Notes: generated from the letters alone by a model not told the origin. A stretch of DNA of 64,000 nt from Selaginella moellendorffii (GCF_000143415.4 NW_003314364.1:282479-346478), one strand, 5' to 3'. Positions 1 through 10,330 are shown, counted from the stretch's first letter. Numbers and translations: made by a program.

Positions 1-43
1 TGACCTTTCCATCGACACTGCAAAGGGACATCACAATCAGAAA

Positions 44-2870
44 GTGTTTCTAAACAACCCCGAGGGGGAGGTGGTAGCTGAGGGCTTAGCCACAGTTGTC
101 GATCCAAGAGATGCGGTTGCTAATCAAGAATTGGGCTGGGATGATATTGGAGTTGCGATTTTAAAGGTTGTTGACACAGAAGAAAACAGTCTAACTATTG
201 GAAGCATTGTGCAGTGGAAATTGAGGCACTTAGTGTTTGAGAATGTGAAGGATTCACAATTAAACACCACTACAACTGATGACAGAACATCTCTTCATGG
301 GAAAAGAAAGTACACCTTCCTAAAGCGCAGCGAAAGGGATCTGAGCAACGAACCGAAAAGGCAGAAAATGGGGATAGAGGTTCGAATGGTCTCGACAGTT
401 GCTTGTTGCAAGAGGAGGTGCTGTCAATATGCTGATTGGGATGCTATTGAAGAGGAGAGAGCAAGATATAAGACATTGTCCTGGAAGGCAGCTCGCAATT
501 TTGTGTATGAGGCATTACGGTCATCTGTTGATGCTTCAGAACATCAGGTGGGGGGCATGGTTTTCCAAAGGGGTTTGGTCTGCATGAAGGCATGGAGAAT
601 CATTTATGGAGTCCCTCGAACCACATTCTACAGAATCAAAACTGAGTTCGAGGAACAAAGGGTTCAACAGGCAGTCCATGGGAACGACGGTACGCACAAA
701 ACCAGGGGTCATGTTTTATATGGAGAGGCAATCTTCAAGAGGTGTGTCGAGACATGTAGCGAGCAGCAACCACATAAAACCCGCCTCTTGGAAGATGGAA
801 CACGAAACACCCAACGAGTTCTCCCTTCCATGTATACCAAGGGGGCCATATTAGAAGATGTGAATCGGGAACTCCAGAGTAATGGCTACAGGAAGCTGAG
901 CCAATCTAGATTTAGTAGATTGTGGAGCAACAGGTTCAGGGATGTGAGTATAGGAAAGTACTCCAGCTTTTCAAAGTGTGACGAGTGCACTGCTATCAAA
1001 ATGGCTTTGTCGAAGAATTCTTGCAGCGCTCAAGAGCGAGAGACGTTGGTTAGAAGGCGGCTCGACCACAACATCGAGCAGAGAAGCTGCAGGACTGCAT
1101 ATTATCATAATAGGATTCTCTCCATGGAGAGACCTGACTCTTACCTCTGCATCATCCACGACAAAATGGACCAGAAAAAGACATGCTTACCTCGACTCAA
1201 TCCTGCCCCCAAGGCAATCTCTTCATCCATGCAGCTGCCTGTGTCTCTGTTTGGCATAATCGCTCATGGGCATGGTGCCCAGAACTATGGGAACTTCTTT
1301 GTACCTCTATGGGGTGGCGGGGGTGCAAACATGATGATTGCGTCCCTAGCAAAACACTTAAGGTCTCTGCAAAGTGCGCAGACTGAGCTGAACGGCCAAC
1401 CCTTGCATAAGGCCCTTGTCGATCGAACCCCATACAGGGTTCAGCTGGAGGAGGAGCAAAGGCTTGCAGTATCGCGTGGGGCCCCATGCCATCCCAGTGA
1501 ATATGTTGGCCGTCAGATTGTAGGGTTATCACGTGAGGCATCATGCCATTCCGACGAGGCTGGTCGCCCGGTGAATGCACAGCCTCATCCAAACGAAGCA
1601 GAATCTCAAGGAAGTTCTTGCGGCCGATGTGGCCTTCCACCCCATCTTCTGCTCCAAACAGACAATGCTGGCAGTGAGAACAAAAACATGTACGTCTTCG
1701 CGTACTTGGCGATGCTTGTTGCCAAAGGCATATTTGAAACGGTTACACTTGGCTTTCTCATGGTTGGGCACACTCATGAAGACGTCGATGCCATGTTCAG
1801 TCACCTGGCAGAGTCCCTCCGGCGATCCAATGTCCTCACCCTCCCACAACTCTACGATGAATTCCAAAATTGCATCAAAGGCACTGTTGAAGCTACACTT
1901 CTGACAGAGGTTCCAGACTTTAAGGGGTTTGTAAGAGGCTACATCAGGGACGGATCCGAAACGCTGATTGGCCACTCCAAGCCTCTTCAGTTTCATTTCA
2001 GCATGTGTGACGGTGCTCCAGTGATGAGGTACAAGATGAGAGAATGGGACACAGCGTGGCTGCCAGTGGACGGCATTGAACTCTTCAAGAGAGATCCCAT
2101 AACTAGGGAACCTATGATTCCTCAGGGTTCCCCACGGCCGATGCACCCGAATGGACTCAAAGACCAGGAAAGTATAGTGGCCGGGATTAGACAGCATATT
2201 GCCTTCTGGAAGAGGGGGTTGGTGTTTGGTGGAGAATCCTATTTTCAGAGGTGCAAGCCTTTGCTCGAATACTGGGAGAAGATTATATCTGCTATCCAAA
2301 ATGGGCCGGTTGTATATGAAGAATTGGAAGAGTCCTTTTGGCCAGAACCCAGAGCACCAGATAGTAGCGGAACAATGTCCTCTGGAAATGCAGTGACAGA
2401 TAACGATGTTGAGGATCACTATTGTGGGCCGAGGAACAAGAAGCCGGATTCAGCATTCAATCCAGTACAGGTCTGCAAAGGAATGGTCGTGCTTGTCAGA
2501 CCCAGTAATAAAAAACAAATGATATGGGTGGGGCACTACATCACTGATGTAGAGGAGGACGCGGAAACTAACTCCTTCAATGTAATTGTGGAGTGGTTCA
2601 AGCCAAGTTCCGGATATACGAAGGATTGCCTAGAAAAGAGATGGGTGTTGAATCCAAGGGATCCCAGCATGAGCATATCGGTGGATAATGTTGTGCATGG
2701 TTGGATGCGGAAGCAGAGTGCCACCATCACCTTGCCAGACCATGCAAGAGATGCAGCAAGAGCATTCATAACCCGGGTTCAAGGTGAGATTCATTAATAT
2801 TCCTTTACTAAGTTTCTAATGTATTTTATTTCAAGGTGAACAATCCGAATCTGAATCAGAGGAGGCGTGA
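44..2870 (+). CDS. DUF7869-like transposase, N-terminally truncated
   Basis: Probable DDE/RNase H-fold transposase acting on the element's own ends in the nucleus. The frame is open from 44 to 2797, but the first ATG of intact copies (C, 62929) is lost; residue 1 here corresponds to residue 106 of copy C. Visible features: a second copy of a G-x-VVA-x-G / GSIV-x-W repeat like those of plant En/Spm-associated domains; a cysteine cluster (CCKRRCC, about 402-424); the DKMDQ motif (D at 1160); LLQTDNAGSENKN (D at 1661); and GHTHEDVDAMFS (E/D at 1778-1789). These are hallmark DUF7869 motifs; D, D and E/D are candidate catalytic residues. A C-terminal WVG..V.WF segment looks like a small Tudor/BAH-like fold. 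A donor at 2784 (CAAG/GTGAG) and acceptor at 2835 define a 52-nt intron; exon 2 (2836-2870) adds an acidic SESESEE-type tail. This copy lacks the nonsense codons of B and C. Family function is inferred. Confidence 0.75.
1471..1549. repeat. Two palindromic motifs inside the transposase frame
   Basis: Two 22-bp near-palindromes (1471-1492, 1528-1549) of the element's family, 57 bp apart, lie between the DKMDQ and DNAGSENKN blocks. They are kept in B (50258-50279, 50201-50222) and C (61166-61187, 61109-61130). GT..AG pairs around them (1469-1497, 29 nt; 1525-1558, 34 nt) sum to 63 nt, so removing both would keep the frame. Whether they are spliced is unknown. Confidence 0.6.
2784..2835 (+). other. 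52-nt intron of the transposase gene
   Basis: Starts GTGAGATT, ends TTTCAAG. Both splice junctions carry the same ten bases TTCAAGGTGA, so the intron is bounded by a direct repeat. The same intron exists in B and C. Splicing replaces an immediate stop by an acidic tail ending at 2870. Confidence 0.65.
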
Positions 2871-2955
2871 TGGCATGTGGCCTGAGATGATGTGACATAT
2901 GCATTTACCAATCACACGTGCATAAATCTAATAATATGGCGTGTGGCCCATATTA
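2870..2955. repeat. Palindromic motifs just 3' of the transposase stop
   Basis: One motif arm begins at the TGA itself (2870-2886, ATGGCATGTGGCC). A second inverted repeat at 2932-2955 has an 8-bp perfect stem (TAATATGG / CCATATTA) around GTGTGG. Copy B has both; copy C lacks the first. Confidence 0.6.
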
Positions 2956-3077
2956 ATGGCACATAAACCCATATTGTGGGCTTACGTGCTTTATGTACCA
3001 TCATTCCCTTGCAGCGAGTGTGTTGGTTTCCTTTTATAACACAACGAACTCCATATTTTAGGGTGAAGAGCATTCTC

Positions 3078-3335
3078 ATGGCAAGCACAAAATCTGTAAG
3101 TGAGGCAGAAAAGGAGACGGAGAAGGAGATAGGTGAAGATGTAGAATATATAAGTCTTCCAAACTCCCCGTACTATACTCCAGGTGATCATTTTTCTGAA
3201 CAAACGGCAACATTAACAACTATCGAGAACGCCCCAGTAACGTCAGAGACAACAATCCAAAGCAAAACAACTGACCCGGAGAAGGATGATAGTACCGCTG
3301 AGAGTACCAAAAAGGAGGTGTCCATTAGCGCTTAG
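3078..3335 (+). CDS. Small acidic Ser/Thr-rich protein, 85 aa
   Basis: Unrecognised protein conserved in all three transposon copies (B 48415-48672, C 59315-59572) with only two or three substitutions (I/V, T/I, I/T). ATG at 3078 begins MASTKSVSEAEKETEKE; the upstream in-frame part begins with GTG and is probably not coding. Composition is low-complexity: E, K, S and T rich, with a central SPYYTPGD. No membrane segment or enzyme motif is visible. It is read in the transposase direction, 207 nt after the transposase stop. TTTTATAACA lies about 45 nt upstream of the ATG and could be a TATA-type element; alternatively this is a 3' exon of the transposase transcript. Preservation of the frame in three independently damaged copies favours a real protein. 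Confidence 0.45.
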   Translation: MASTKSVSEAEKETEKEIGEDVEYISLPNSPYYTPGDHFSEQTATLTTIENAPVTSETTIQSKTTDPEKDDSTAESTKKEVSISA

Positions 3336-3343
3336 CCTTATAA

Positions 3344-3453
3344 TGGCGTGTGCCCTCATGCCATTTACTTGATCACCAAATACCTTTTTCCCTTTGCACT
3401 AGTATATCTTAAAACCGGTCTGAGAAATAGAATGGCATGTGCCCTCAGGCCTT
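3344..3453. repeat. Two palindromic motifs after the 85-aa gene
   Basis: 3344-3365 (ATGGCGTGTGCCCTCATGCC-type) and 3432-3453 (ATGGCATGTGCCCTCAGGCC-type). The first begins 8 bases after the stop codon of the small gene, mirroring the motif that abuts the transposase stop. Present in B near 48300 and 48390 and in C near 59200 and 59290. Confidence 0.6.
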
Positions 3454-3993
3454 TTACTAAATCACCTTTGAAAGAAATGCAAGCCTCTATGTTGTAAAAA
3501 AAAGGTACTAGAGAAATTCCTTAATAATATGAATGTTATTTAGTTTCATGAAAATACACTAAGGGTCAAATGAGTTAAATGACTTCTCCAGACTAGCAAT
3601 GCCTCTTGCTACACCTTCACAATTAGATTCGTTAGAAAAAGATAACATTGAATAATATCTAAATGTTCTCACCATTAAGTTATATGTCTGGCTAATAGGA
3701 ATGACGTTCATCTTGGAAAGCTCACCACACGCTCAATGAACAAACAAATAGTGTGTGCGCGCATGCCATCGCTCTTCTTTAGCTTCAGATTCGGCTTGTT
3801 CACCTTGACAATGAGATTTATTATACAACCAGATGGACACAGTCTGGACATAAAGTCACCGCGCTAGTCACCATGCCCCAGATATGTCTAGCCCCTGGAC
3901 AAAAAACATATAATTTCACGTCATTTTCAAATACTTGAAAATTTGTACCTAGTCCCATTTTACTGAATAAATCCCACTTTAACAAAATAGAGC
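3454..3993 (+). other. Subterminal non-coding end of copy A
   Basis: AT-rich terminal 540 bp shared by copies A, B and C. Contains a hairpin ATTTTCAA-GTAT-TTGAAAAT-type sequence, an inverted relative of the transposase tail exon (about 3770-3810), and ends at 3993. On the minus strand a GTACAAAT...TTTGTCCAG 54-nt segment looks like a short intron. Confidence 0.55.
3770..3810 (-). other. Inverted relative of the transposase tail exon
   Basis: Minus strand reads CAAGGTGAACAAGCCGAATC..., about 80 per cent like the transposase exon-2 sequence at 2833-2882 including the following GATGGCATG, but in opposite orientation near the element end. Equivalent sites: 47941-47990 (B) and 58841-58890 (C). 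In C it reads to TGATGGCATG, exactly the stop-plus-motif arrangement of the transposase gene. Confidence 0.6.
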
Positions 3994-4006
3994 TTAGTGG
4001 GTTAAG

Positions 4007-4228
4007 GTGCCATGGGAGAAGTTGGGGGGAATTTTGCAACCTTTACCTATTCCTCAGAGCCGTTGGTGTAGTATCTCTATGGACTTCATCACTTGTTTGC
4101 CACGAACACAGAGGCAAAAGGAACAAGTATGGGTCATAGTGGATAAGTTGATGAAGTATGTGTGGTTGTTGGCTCTTCGGACCAGTAGCATGGTCCAGGC
4201 AAGAAGATTCCACTCGGGCATTGCATAG
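4007..4228 (+). pseudogene. Ty3/gypsy integrase fragment
   Basis: Reads LQPLPIPQSRW then SMDFITCLP and VIVDKLMK, the segment of gypsy integrases between the zinc finger and the catalytic core (usual form LPIPxRPWxxxSMDFIxxLP...VVVDRLSK). Only about 60 residues survive, the zinc finger and remaining core being absent. It directly flanks transposon copy A and may be the sequence into which A inserted. Confidence 0.65.
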
Positions 4229-5070
4229 AGAATCTTCTCTGCTTGTGCAATATGCCTATTCCAGGCATATGCTTTCAGTAAGGCCATATCCCAGTAACTT
4301 CACTAGAACAATTACTAATCTTTTGAGTGAAAACACAGGCATGCTAGGTCACCACTGCCTTGATATCTGCATGCATGGAAGAAGACTTTATGTCTGACAC
4401 TGTCTCCTCTACCTCAACTGATATGAATACTTCACCCTTCCCACAGAGACTTGAATCCAGTTGCCTGTCACTAGCAACCAAATTTATTGCACTACCACTT
4501 TCTTTGCTGCTTTCTTCGAGTGCAGTCTCCAGTATAGTCAAGTCCCCACTGCTTTCTTCACAGTGTTGTCCTGCTTTCTTCATACCCAGACTTGAATCTC
4601 AAGCTAGAAACCTGCTGCTTTCTTCACACCTGTCTCTAGCTGCCCGCCTGGACCCCCACTGTTTTTTTGCAGTGTCGTCCTGCTTTCTTCACACCTGAAA
4701 GATGCAACTCAGCTGTCTTTTTTTTTTAAGGTACAAAAGAAAGGAAAGTCATTGGGCTCCTTCCAAAAAGCTCTCTACCGTGTCTAGCATCGTGTCTATG
4801 ATAGATCAAGCACTTATTACCACCTTGTAAAAGTCTCCAGCACTGGGACGCAGTTACATGCTGAATTTTTTGCTTTGGTGGCACCCCTAACCATTCAACG
4901 TGTTGTCCCTCAAAGGTGAAGGCTAATCATTGAGTAGCAAAGTTTATGGTGATATCACCAAAACGTTCAAGAGTCTGAACTCCCAAAACGAAGTCAATGG
5001 CCCCCATGTCCATGACATAAAAGTGCTCCACCAGTTTGAAGTTGTTCACCACCAAGTGACAAGATACAAT
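4229..5070. other. No gene recognised
   Basis: Contains a loose repeat of CTGCTTTCTTCACACCT-type sequence around 4500-4700 and a T tract near 4720. Six-frame reading shows no long conserved protein. Probably decayed retrotransposon sequence. Confidence 0.4.
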
Positions 5071-5075
5071 CTGAT

Positions 5076-5318
5076 TCACTCAGATAACTCCCCTATTGGT
5101 GGAGCTGGTTTAGTTGTCAAGCGAAGTTTGGTCAGTGAATGAGCATTCACAAAGGAATGTGAAGCTCCTGAGTCTACCAACACAAATTCTTGATGACCTA
5201 AAACTGTTCCTGTTACCCAAATGCATTGTGGTCCTGTCTTCCCTGAGAAGGATGGCAATGAAATGGTGGCTCCTAATGTGGCTTCTTCTCCTGGAATTTG
5301 AGATGACCCCCCTCCCAA
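5076..5318 (-). pseudogene. Ty3/gypsy aspartic protease fragment
   Basis: Minus strand reads a stretch containing FVLVDSGASHSFVNAHSL, the catalytic DSGAS box and following helix of gypsy proteases (usual form LIDSGASHNFI). The upstream region reads GTVLGHQEF. The short ORF ends in GELSE and is followed by unrecognised sequence. A related gag-like segment on the same strand lies at 5690-5920, so these are pieces of one minus-strand element. Confidence 0.65.
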
Positions 5319-5689
5319 ACAAAAACTTCTTGTTCTAAATCCAATTCCTCAAAAGCCATAGGAATGAGATCTCCCTTGCCATTTTGTTGATAGAGACTGA
5401 GATGGCCCAAATATGGCCCGTCCCTTAACCCTTAAGGGTAAAGTGACAATGTGGACTAATGAGATTAGTCCATGGAGTCTGAGGTCAGTTTCCAAATATG
5501 GTGTTGTGGTGGCTACTAGATGGTTTGATTATTCTTTCACCCCTACACCCAAGTCTGACAAACGATTTGTATGTCAGTATCGCTATGAGTCTCCACTAGA
5601 GTTCCTACCTCTCAGCTGATCGAGCCAGAGTGGGAGTGTCGAGATGTCAGTCTCGATCAGCTGACGTGGCATGTCCACATGGTCATGAG
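5319..5689. repeat. Dispersed retroelement repeat
   Basis: 5510-5610 matches 8425-8520 (TAGATGGTTTGATT..., CCCAAGTCTGACAAAC...) with moderate divergence, so both are pieces of the same old element. No intact protein. Confidence 0.45.
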
Positions 5690-5920
5690 TCATGTCCCTT
5701 GAGTCATGTGAGTGACCCGTGTCGCCAAATCCTTCCATCTCTTGCTTACCAGGCCACAGCAATGCAGGTGACGCAAGGAGAGGAGTCGTGACATGATCCC
5801 CTTGACGTTGTGCTGGATGATCCCGATCTTAAACTCGAGGCTCTCGAAGCGGTTGTCCAGCTCAAAGTTGTCCAGCTCAAAGTTGCCCCTCATGTGCTCC
5901 CAGATGTGATCGTACCGCAC
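5690..5920 (-). pseudogene. Possible gypsy gag N-terminal fragment
   Basis: Minus strand gives a short alpha-helical charged peptide (MRYDHIWEHMRGNFELDN, then a duplicated FELDN) typical of the coiled N-terminal part of some gypsy gag proteins. The assignment rests on composition and position upstream of the minus-strand protease fragment; it is weak. Confidence 0.25.
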
Positions 5921-6047
5921 GCTCTGCCGGTTTTAGTCTAATGTGATTATGGGTGATCATACCGCGCGCTCTGCCAGTTTTAGTCTAATGTGATTATGGG
6001 TGATCATACCGTGCGCTTTGCCGGTTTTAGTCTAATGTGATTATGGG
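5907..6047 (+). repeat. Tandem repeat, 3 copies of 47 bp
   Basis: Units start at 5907, 5954 and 6001: TGATCRTACCG, then GCTCTGCC and GGTTTTAGTCTAATGTGATT. Copies differ at only a few bases. It abuts the complex array that follows. Confidence 0.85.
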
Positions 6048-6925
6048 TATCGAAAGTTACCTATCGGTTAGTCCTTTCAGATATTCTTTCCTTACTACTA
6101 TGATAATAAGAGGTCAGTATTGCTAAACCCTTTATTAGTCTCCACCAAGCTAATTAAGGGTTTGGTCATCATATATATTATCATGAGGTCAGTAGTGCTA
6201 AACCCTTTATTATGTTGTCAAGGAATGATTGTCCACAATCATACTTAGGCCACCCTCCGGTTACCATGGTCCTTCTCTTAGGGTCTACCAAACCTTGGTT
6301 CTTTCCTTACTACCATGATAATAAGAGGTTAGTATTGCTAAACCCTTTATTAGGCCCTAAACCCTTTATTAGTCTCCACCAAGCTAATTAAGGGTTTGGT
6401 CATCATATATATTATCATGAGGTCAGTAGTGCTAAACCCTTTATTAAGTTGTCAAGGAATGATTGTCCACAATCATACTTAGGCCACCCGTTGTCAAGGA
6501 ATGATTGTCCACAATCATACTTAGGCCACCCTCCAGTTACCATGGTCCTTCTCTTAGGGTCTACCAAACCTTGGTTCTTTCCTTACTAACATGATAATAA
6601 GAGGTCAGTATTGCTAAACCCTTTATTAGGCCACCCTCCGGTTACCATGGTCCTTCTCTTAGAGTCTACCAAACCTTGGTTCTTTCCTTACTACCATGAT
6701 AATAAGAGGTTAGTATTGCTAAACCCTTTATTAGTCTCCACCAAGCTAATTAAGGGTTTGGTCATCATATATATTATCATGAGGTCAGTGCTAAACCCTT
6801 TATTAAGTTGTCAAGGAATGATCGTCCACGATTATACTTAGGCCACCCTCCGGTTACCATGGTCCTTCTCTTAGGCCACCCTCCGGTTACCATGGTCCTT
6901 CTCTTAAGGTCTACCAAACCTTGGT
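6048..6925 (+). repeat. Complex array of repeated blocks
   Basis: Blocks are repeated several times in scrambled order: TTACTACCATGATAATAAGA, GGTCAGTATTGCTAAACCC, CTCCACCAAGCTAATTAAGG, GTTGTCAAGGAATGATTGTC, and GGCCACCCTCCGGTTACCAT. Block junctions are duplicated (6481-6530, 6840-6900), as expected for unequal exchange. The first block is a diverged relative of 15481-15590 and 18842-18955, so the array grew from a dispersed repeat. Confidence 0.75.
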
Positions 6926-7089
6926 TCTCCCTCTAGATCCACCATGTTGAATATTCCTTTAGAATATTCCTGCCCCATTCGTCAGCCACGAGAATCGAAC
7001 TAGGCTCCGATACCATTGCTAGGATCCTATCCCTTACACCCTAAGCTAACTGGCTAAAGGGGTGATCACGATTGCAGGGCCCTTTCTTT
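6926..7089. other. Retroelement junction debris
   Basis: Contains GAATCGAACTAGGCTCCGAT followed by ACCATTGCTAGGATCC, which resembles a primer-binding region in inverse orientation next to an LTR edge. Too decayed to define boundaries. Confidence 0.3.
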
Positions 7090-8223
7090 ATCCTTTATCC
7101 TAACCTGGTGCCTAACAGCCACAGCACTACATCTTGGAGACAATGGGATGACAGTGCACACAGCATTCAAAATACCCGTCAAGGGTGATGATACATGCAA
7201 CATGACATGCACACCAGAAAATGACATGTACAAGATCATCTCAAATCCCGACCTTGTCGTCATTGATGAGGTATCTATACAAAACTGTGACAAGTACGAG
7301 CATGATGACGTCTTTGAGACCAAGCTCTTTGTACTATGTGAAGACCTTGCGCAGCTGCCCCTGGTATGCTTCCACCACAAGGATCCAGAGACAGAAACAT
7401 GTATGCAATGCATAATCATGTCATCACAACATTGGGCATGTGTACATAAGCACACTCTCAAAACATCTGTTAGGCATGCAGCAGACCCAAACTTTCTCAA
7501 CTTCCTAAACATAATCAGGATGAGAGCACCAACATAAGAAGAGATAGATGCAACACTGTCAAGGCAAGCACCTCCATACCAAATGCATATTGAAAAACAA
7601 ACAAACACACAGGTGTGTCAATGAAAACAAAGACCCCGAATGGTTTGACGTTACAATCATATGCTGCACGAGGGCCAGGATATGCAACATCAACGAGCCA
7701 ATGCTTGATGCACGGTTCGAGGCAGATGAGATTTTTGATGTACTAATGTACCACAACGACAATGCTGACACAGAGTGGGCCAATGATGTGAATGACAACA
7801 CTCTCAGATGTATTGCACTTAATGCAAAGATTGTTATCACAATCAACATAGACAAGAAATACAGGGCAGTCAATAGTGCAACCGGAATAATCAAATCATT
7901 CCATAGGGACAAGCACAACATCAACAGCATCACCATATGCCTCGACACAAACAACAAGCTCATCACTGTATAGAGGACAGACTACCATTTCAGGGACAAA
8001 CAAGATGAAGAGTACAAGGCCAACTTCCCACTCCAACTTGCAGTATGCAATCACTGCACACAAGTCCCAAGGCGGAACAATCACTAGAAACCTTCTTATT
8101 GACGTCAACAATGCATTCACACTGGGCATCACATATGTCATGCTCTCAAGGACAACAACCAGGGAACACCTTGTCCTCACACATTGGCTAAAACCAACAG
8201 ATTTCAAGCCTGTCAAAATAAAC
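7090..8223 (+). pseudogene. Pif1-type helicase C-terminal fragment (Helitron-like)
   Basis: DNA helicase remnant in several plus-strand frames. 7110-7537 reads TVHTAFKIPVKG, then VVIDEVSIQNCDKYEHDDVF (Walker B-like DEVS) and LCEDLAQLPLV (motif III-like GDxxQLPPV). 7548-7973 continues with RCIALNAKIVITINI-type sequence. 8005-8223 has the terminal AITAHKSQGGT and YVMLSRTTTREHL motifs of Pif1/RecD helicases. The Walker A region is missing, the DEVS-region frame stops at 7537, and the end is frameshifted near 8000. Helitron helicases and cellular Pif1 share these motifs; the transposon-rich setting favours a Helitron remnant. No Rep domain, 5'-TC or 3'-CTRR hairpin end was identified. Confidence 0.65.
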
Positions 8224-9290
8224 TAATGTCATTCCTTATGTGTTGGTCACCATTGATGCACCTCATCAATGCTAGTACTGTCTAAAGTTTCCTTCAAGAT
8301 AGCTGGAGCTCTGGCTGAGTTTTATTGGGTAAAGCGAATGATTAGAGGCATTGTTCTCAAACTTTAAATAGGTAAAGCAGCTGGCATTAGTATAGCTTCA
8401 ACAGTTGGTCCCAAACAACTACTAGATGGTTCAATTAGTTTTTTGTCCTTATACCCAAGTTTGACAAACAATTTGCATGTCAATATCACTATGAGCCCCA
8501 CCAAAGTTTCCTCTAGCTTTGCCCTGCTTAGGCATAGTTCACCAACCTTTAGGTCCCAATAGGTATGCTAACACTCAAACATTTCTTAAAAGATCAAGGT
8601 CAGTCCATGGTTTGTTCTGTCATAGCCTACATGGTTGATTCCAGCTGTTGAAGAACTGCCAATGTGTCAGTCTTGTTCTTGTTGTCAGCTGTATTGCATA
8701 CTTGATCATCATCTTCTCTCCAGCTCTTCATCCTCCATAACTTGTTGCTGTTTGGGGTGCCTTGTCACAAACTTGGCTAGAGGTGATGGTGAAGCCATCC
8801 AACTACAAAACCTATTTCTCCAACTCACCCAATGCTAATAGAAGAAATAATGATTCCTGGACAGGAACCAATTAGGTCCAGTACAATTATCCCTTTTAGG
8901 ATCCTCTCCAAATGGTGTGGAAGCTCCTTACCCAGGGATGAATGCTTTGATACCACTATAGAGACCCAAATCCCATGAGCTATACTGGATGGAATCATGA
9001 GAAATACAAGAAAAGAGAAAGAATTGTGATAAACCCTAGCTTCTGTCTAGTACCTTACTGTAGATAATCATTTCATTGTACATGCCAACCTCAAACTTTG
9101 ATCACCTCCTAACATTCTCCTGCTGAATTTGAGTTTTGAATAGAGGACTTTGAAGAACCAACGAGGCCTTATCATATCCATTGCAATCCAGAGCAGCAAG
9201 GAATGCAAAAATAGAGGCAAATTTCTCCTCCACTAATGAACTGAATCAAATAAAAGTTAGAACTTCAAGATTTGTATACATTCGAGAGTT
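8224..9290. other. Retroelement debris
   Basis: 8425-8520 is related to 5510-5610. Around 8948-8965 TTTGATACCACTATAGAGAC resembles the complement of an initiator-tRNA-type primer site next to an LTR edge (minus-strand element). No coding sequence is recognisable. Confidence 0.4.
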
Positions 9291-9539
9291 CACTATGAAA
9301 TGATAGCAATCCAACTGATCTGAGCAGCTGCTTCAAGAACTTCAAAACAAACTAGTAAATAGCACATTATTATAGCTACCATAACCTTAAATCTGTCTGT
9401 ATAGCCCAGCTGTCTGGCAATTTTATAAAGTACTGCAACAACTAAACTCTTGCAACAATCCAATCTCAATAGTGTTATTATAAACAAGTATAAGCATGAC
9501 AATGAAAATATCCTACAATCAGAAACCACAGTTTCTACC

Positions 9540-10330
9540 CAAACTAGTTGAGAAATTGGTCTTTGCATGTGTACTTAGTGTTATATATTGTAAAGCATTC
9601 CCTTCTATAATCTTTTGAAAATTTAGAACTACATGAAAGAAAACTCAAAGCTAAAAGCAACGAAATTTTGGGATAACGGACTTGTGCCAGTTTGGCTTCA
9701 TCTTTCTTGGCATTCAACTTCCACAGAAGAAGTTGAGAAGCAGCCAAAGTATTGAAACACATAGAGTCATAAACTTCAGTCTTTTTTAGCAAGATGCACA
9801 AACGCTTGAGCAATGTTTTCCCAGATCACTAAGTAAAAAAGAGGTGTTTTAAGCTTGCTTGGAATTTCTTATAAACTTTTGCATACCGATATGTGTCCTT
9901 ATGCCTACGGACATATGATGTTCTTCTATTTGATTCAGCCAAACTAGCGAGCCTTTCTTTCTGTAACATCAAGCATCTACAAAGGTTTGTGTTTTCACTC
10001 TTATAATTAATTACTGCAAGTTTTTTAGATTTCAACACATGATTTTGCAATCACTTGCTCAAGTATTCAGGTTCCGTCGGCTTCATTGGAAATCGTGTTT
10101 TTCAAGTATCTGAAGTCGCTCTCCTCGCAGCAGGCAGCATTCCTCACACAATCCTGTACACCAAAGCCTCGAATGTATAGAGGCCACTCAGTAAACTGAT
10201 ACCTGGTAAAAGAAGATCTTGTATCTGCTCATAGATTTGGAGAGCTAAATACAAAAAGAATGAAGGAGAGACCAAAAGCGAGAAAACTTCCTCGTACCGT
10301 CTAGCAAAGAAAACCTCAAATAACAATGTG
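9540..10330 (-). other. Exon-like sequence of an unrecognised gene
   Basis: Minus strand carries open, high-complexity stretches that do not resemble the surrounding transposons: about 10150-10060 (DCVRNAACCEESDFRYLKN, then TISNEADGT), 10050-9830 (LMLQKERLASLAESNRRTSY, then basic, lysine-rich sequence) and 9813-9690 (LKRLCILLKKTEVYDSMCF..., LLLWKLNAKKDEAKLAQ). They have candidate short introns between them and helical, coiled-coil-like composition. I do not recognise the family. It may be a small multi-exon plant gene or its remnant. Confidence 0.3.

Larger units (their letters stand above)
1..3993 (+). mobile_element. DNA transposon copy A (DUF7869-type), 5'-deleted
   Basis: Plus-strand copy of the transposon also present at 47757-58656 and 58657-64000 (both minus by transposase direction). 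The right boundary at 3993 is where similarity to copies B and C stops; all three share the same terminal sequence (GCTCTATTT in the B/C direction). The first 40 bases match the complement of 53379-53419 of copy B, then the sequence jumps to inside the transposase gene (about 51560 in B), so roughly 1.8 kb is deleted in A. The left end lies outside the window. Right flank is a gypsy integrase fragment. Superfamily not identified. Confidence 0.8.

Noticed and set aside
7066-7608. 180-residue minus-strand ORF
   Set aside because: Antisense of the Pif1-type helicase fragment, whose motifs are on the plus strand.
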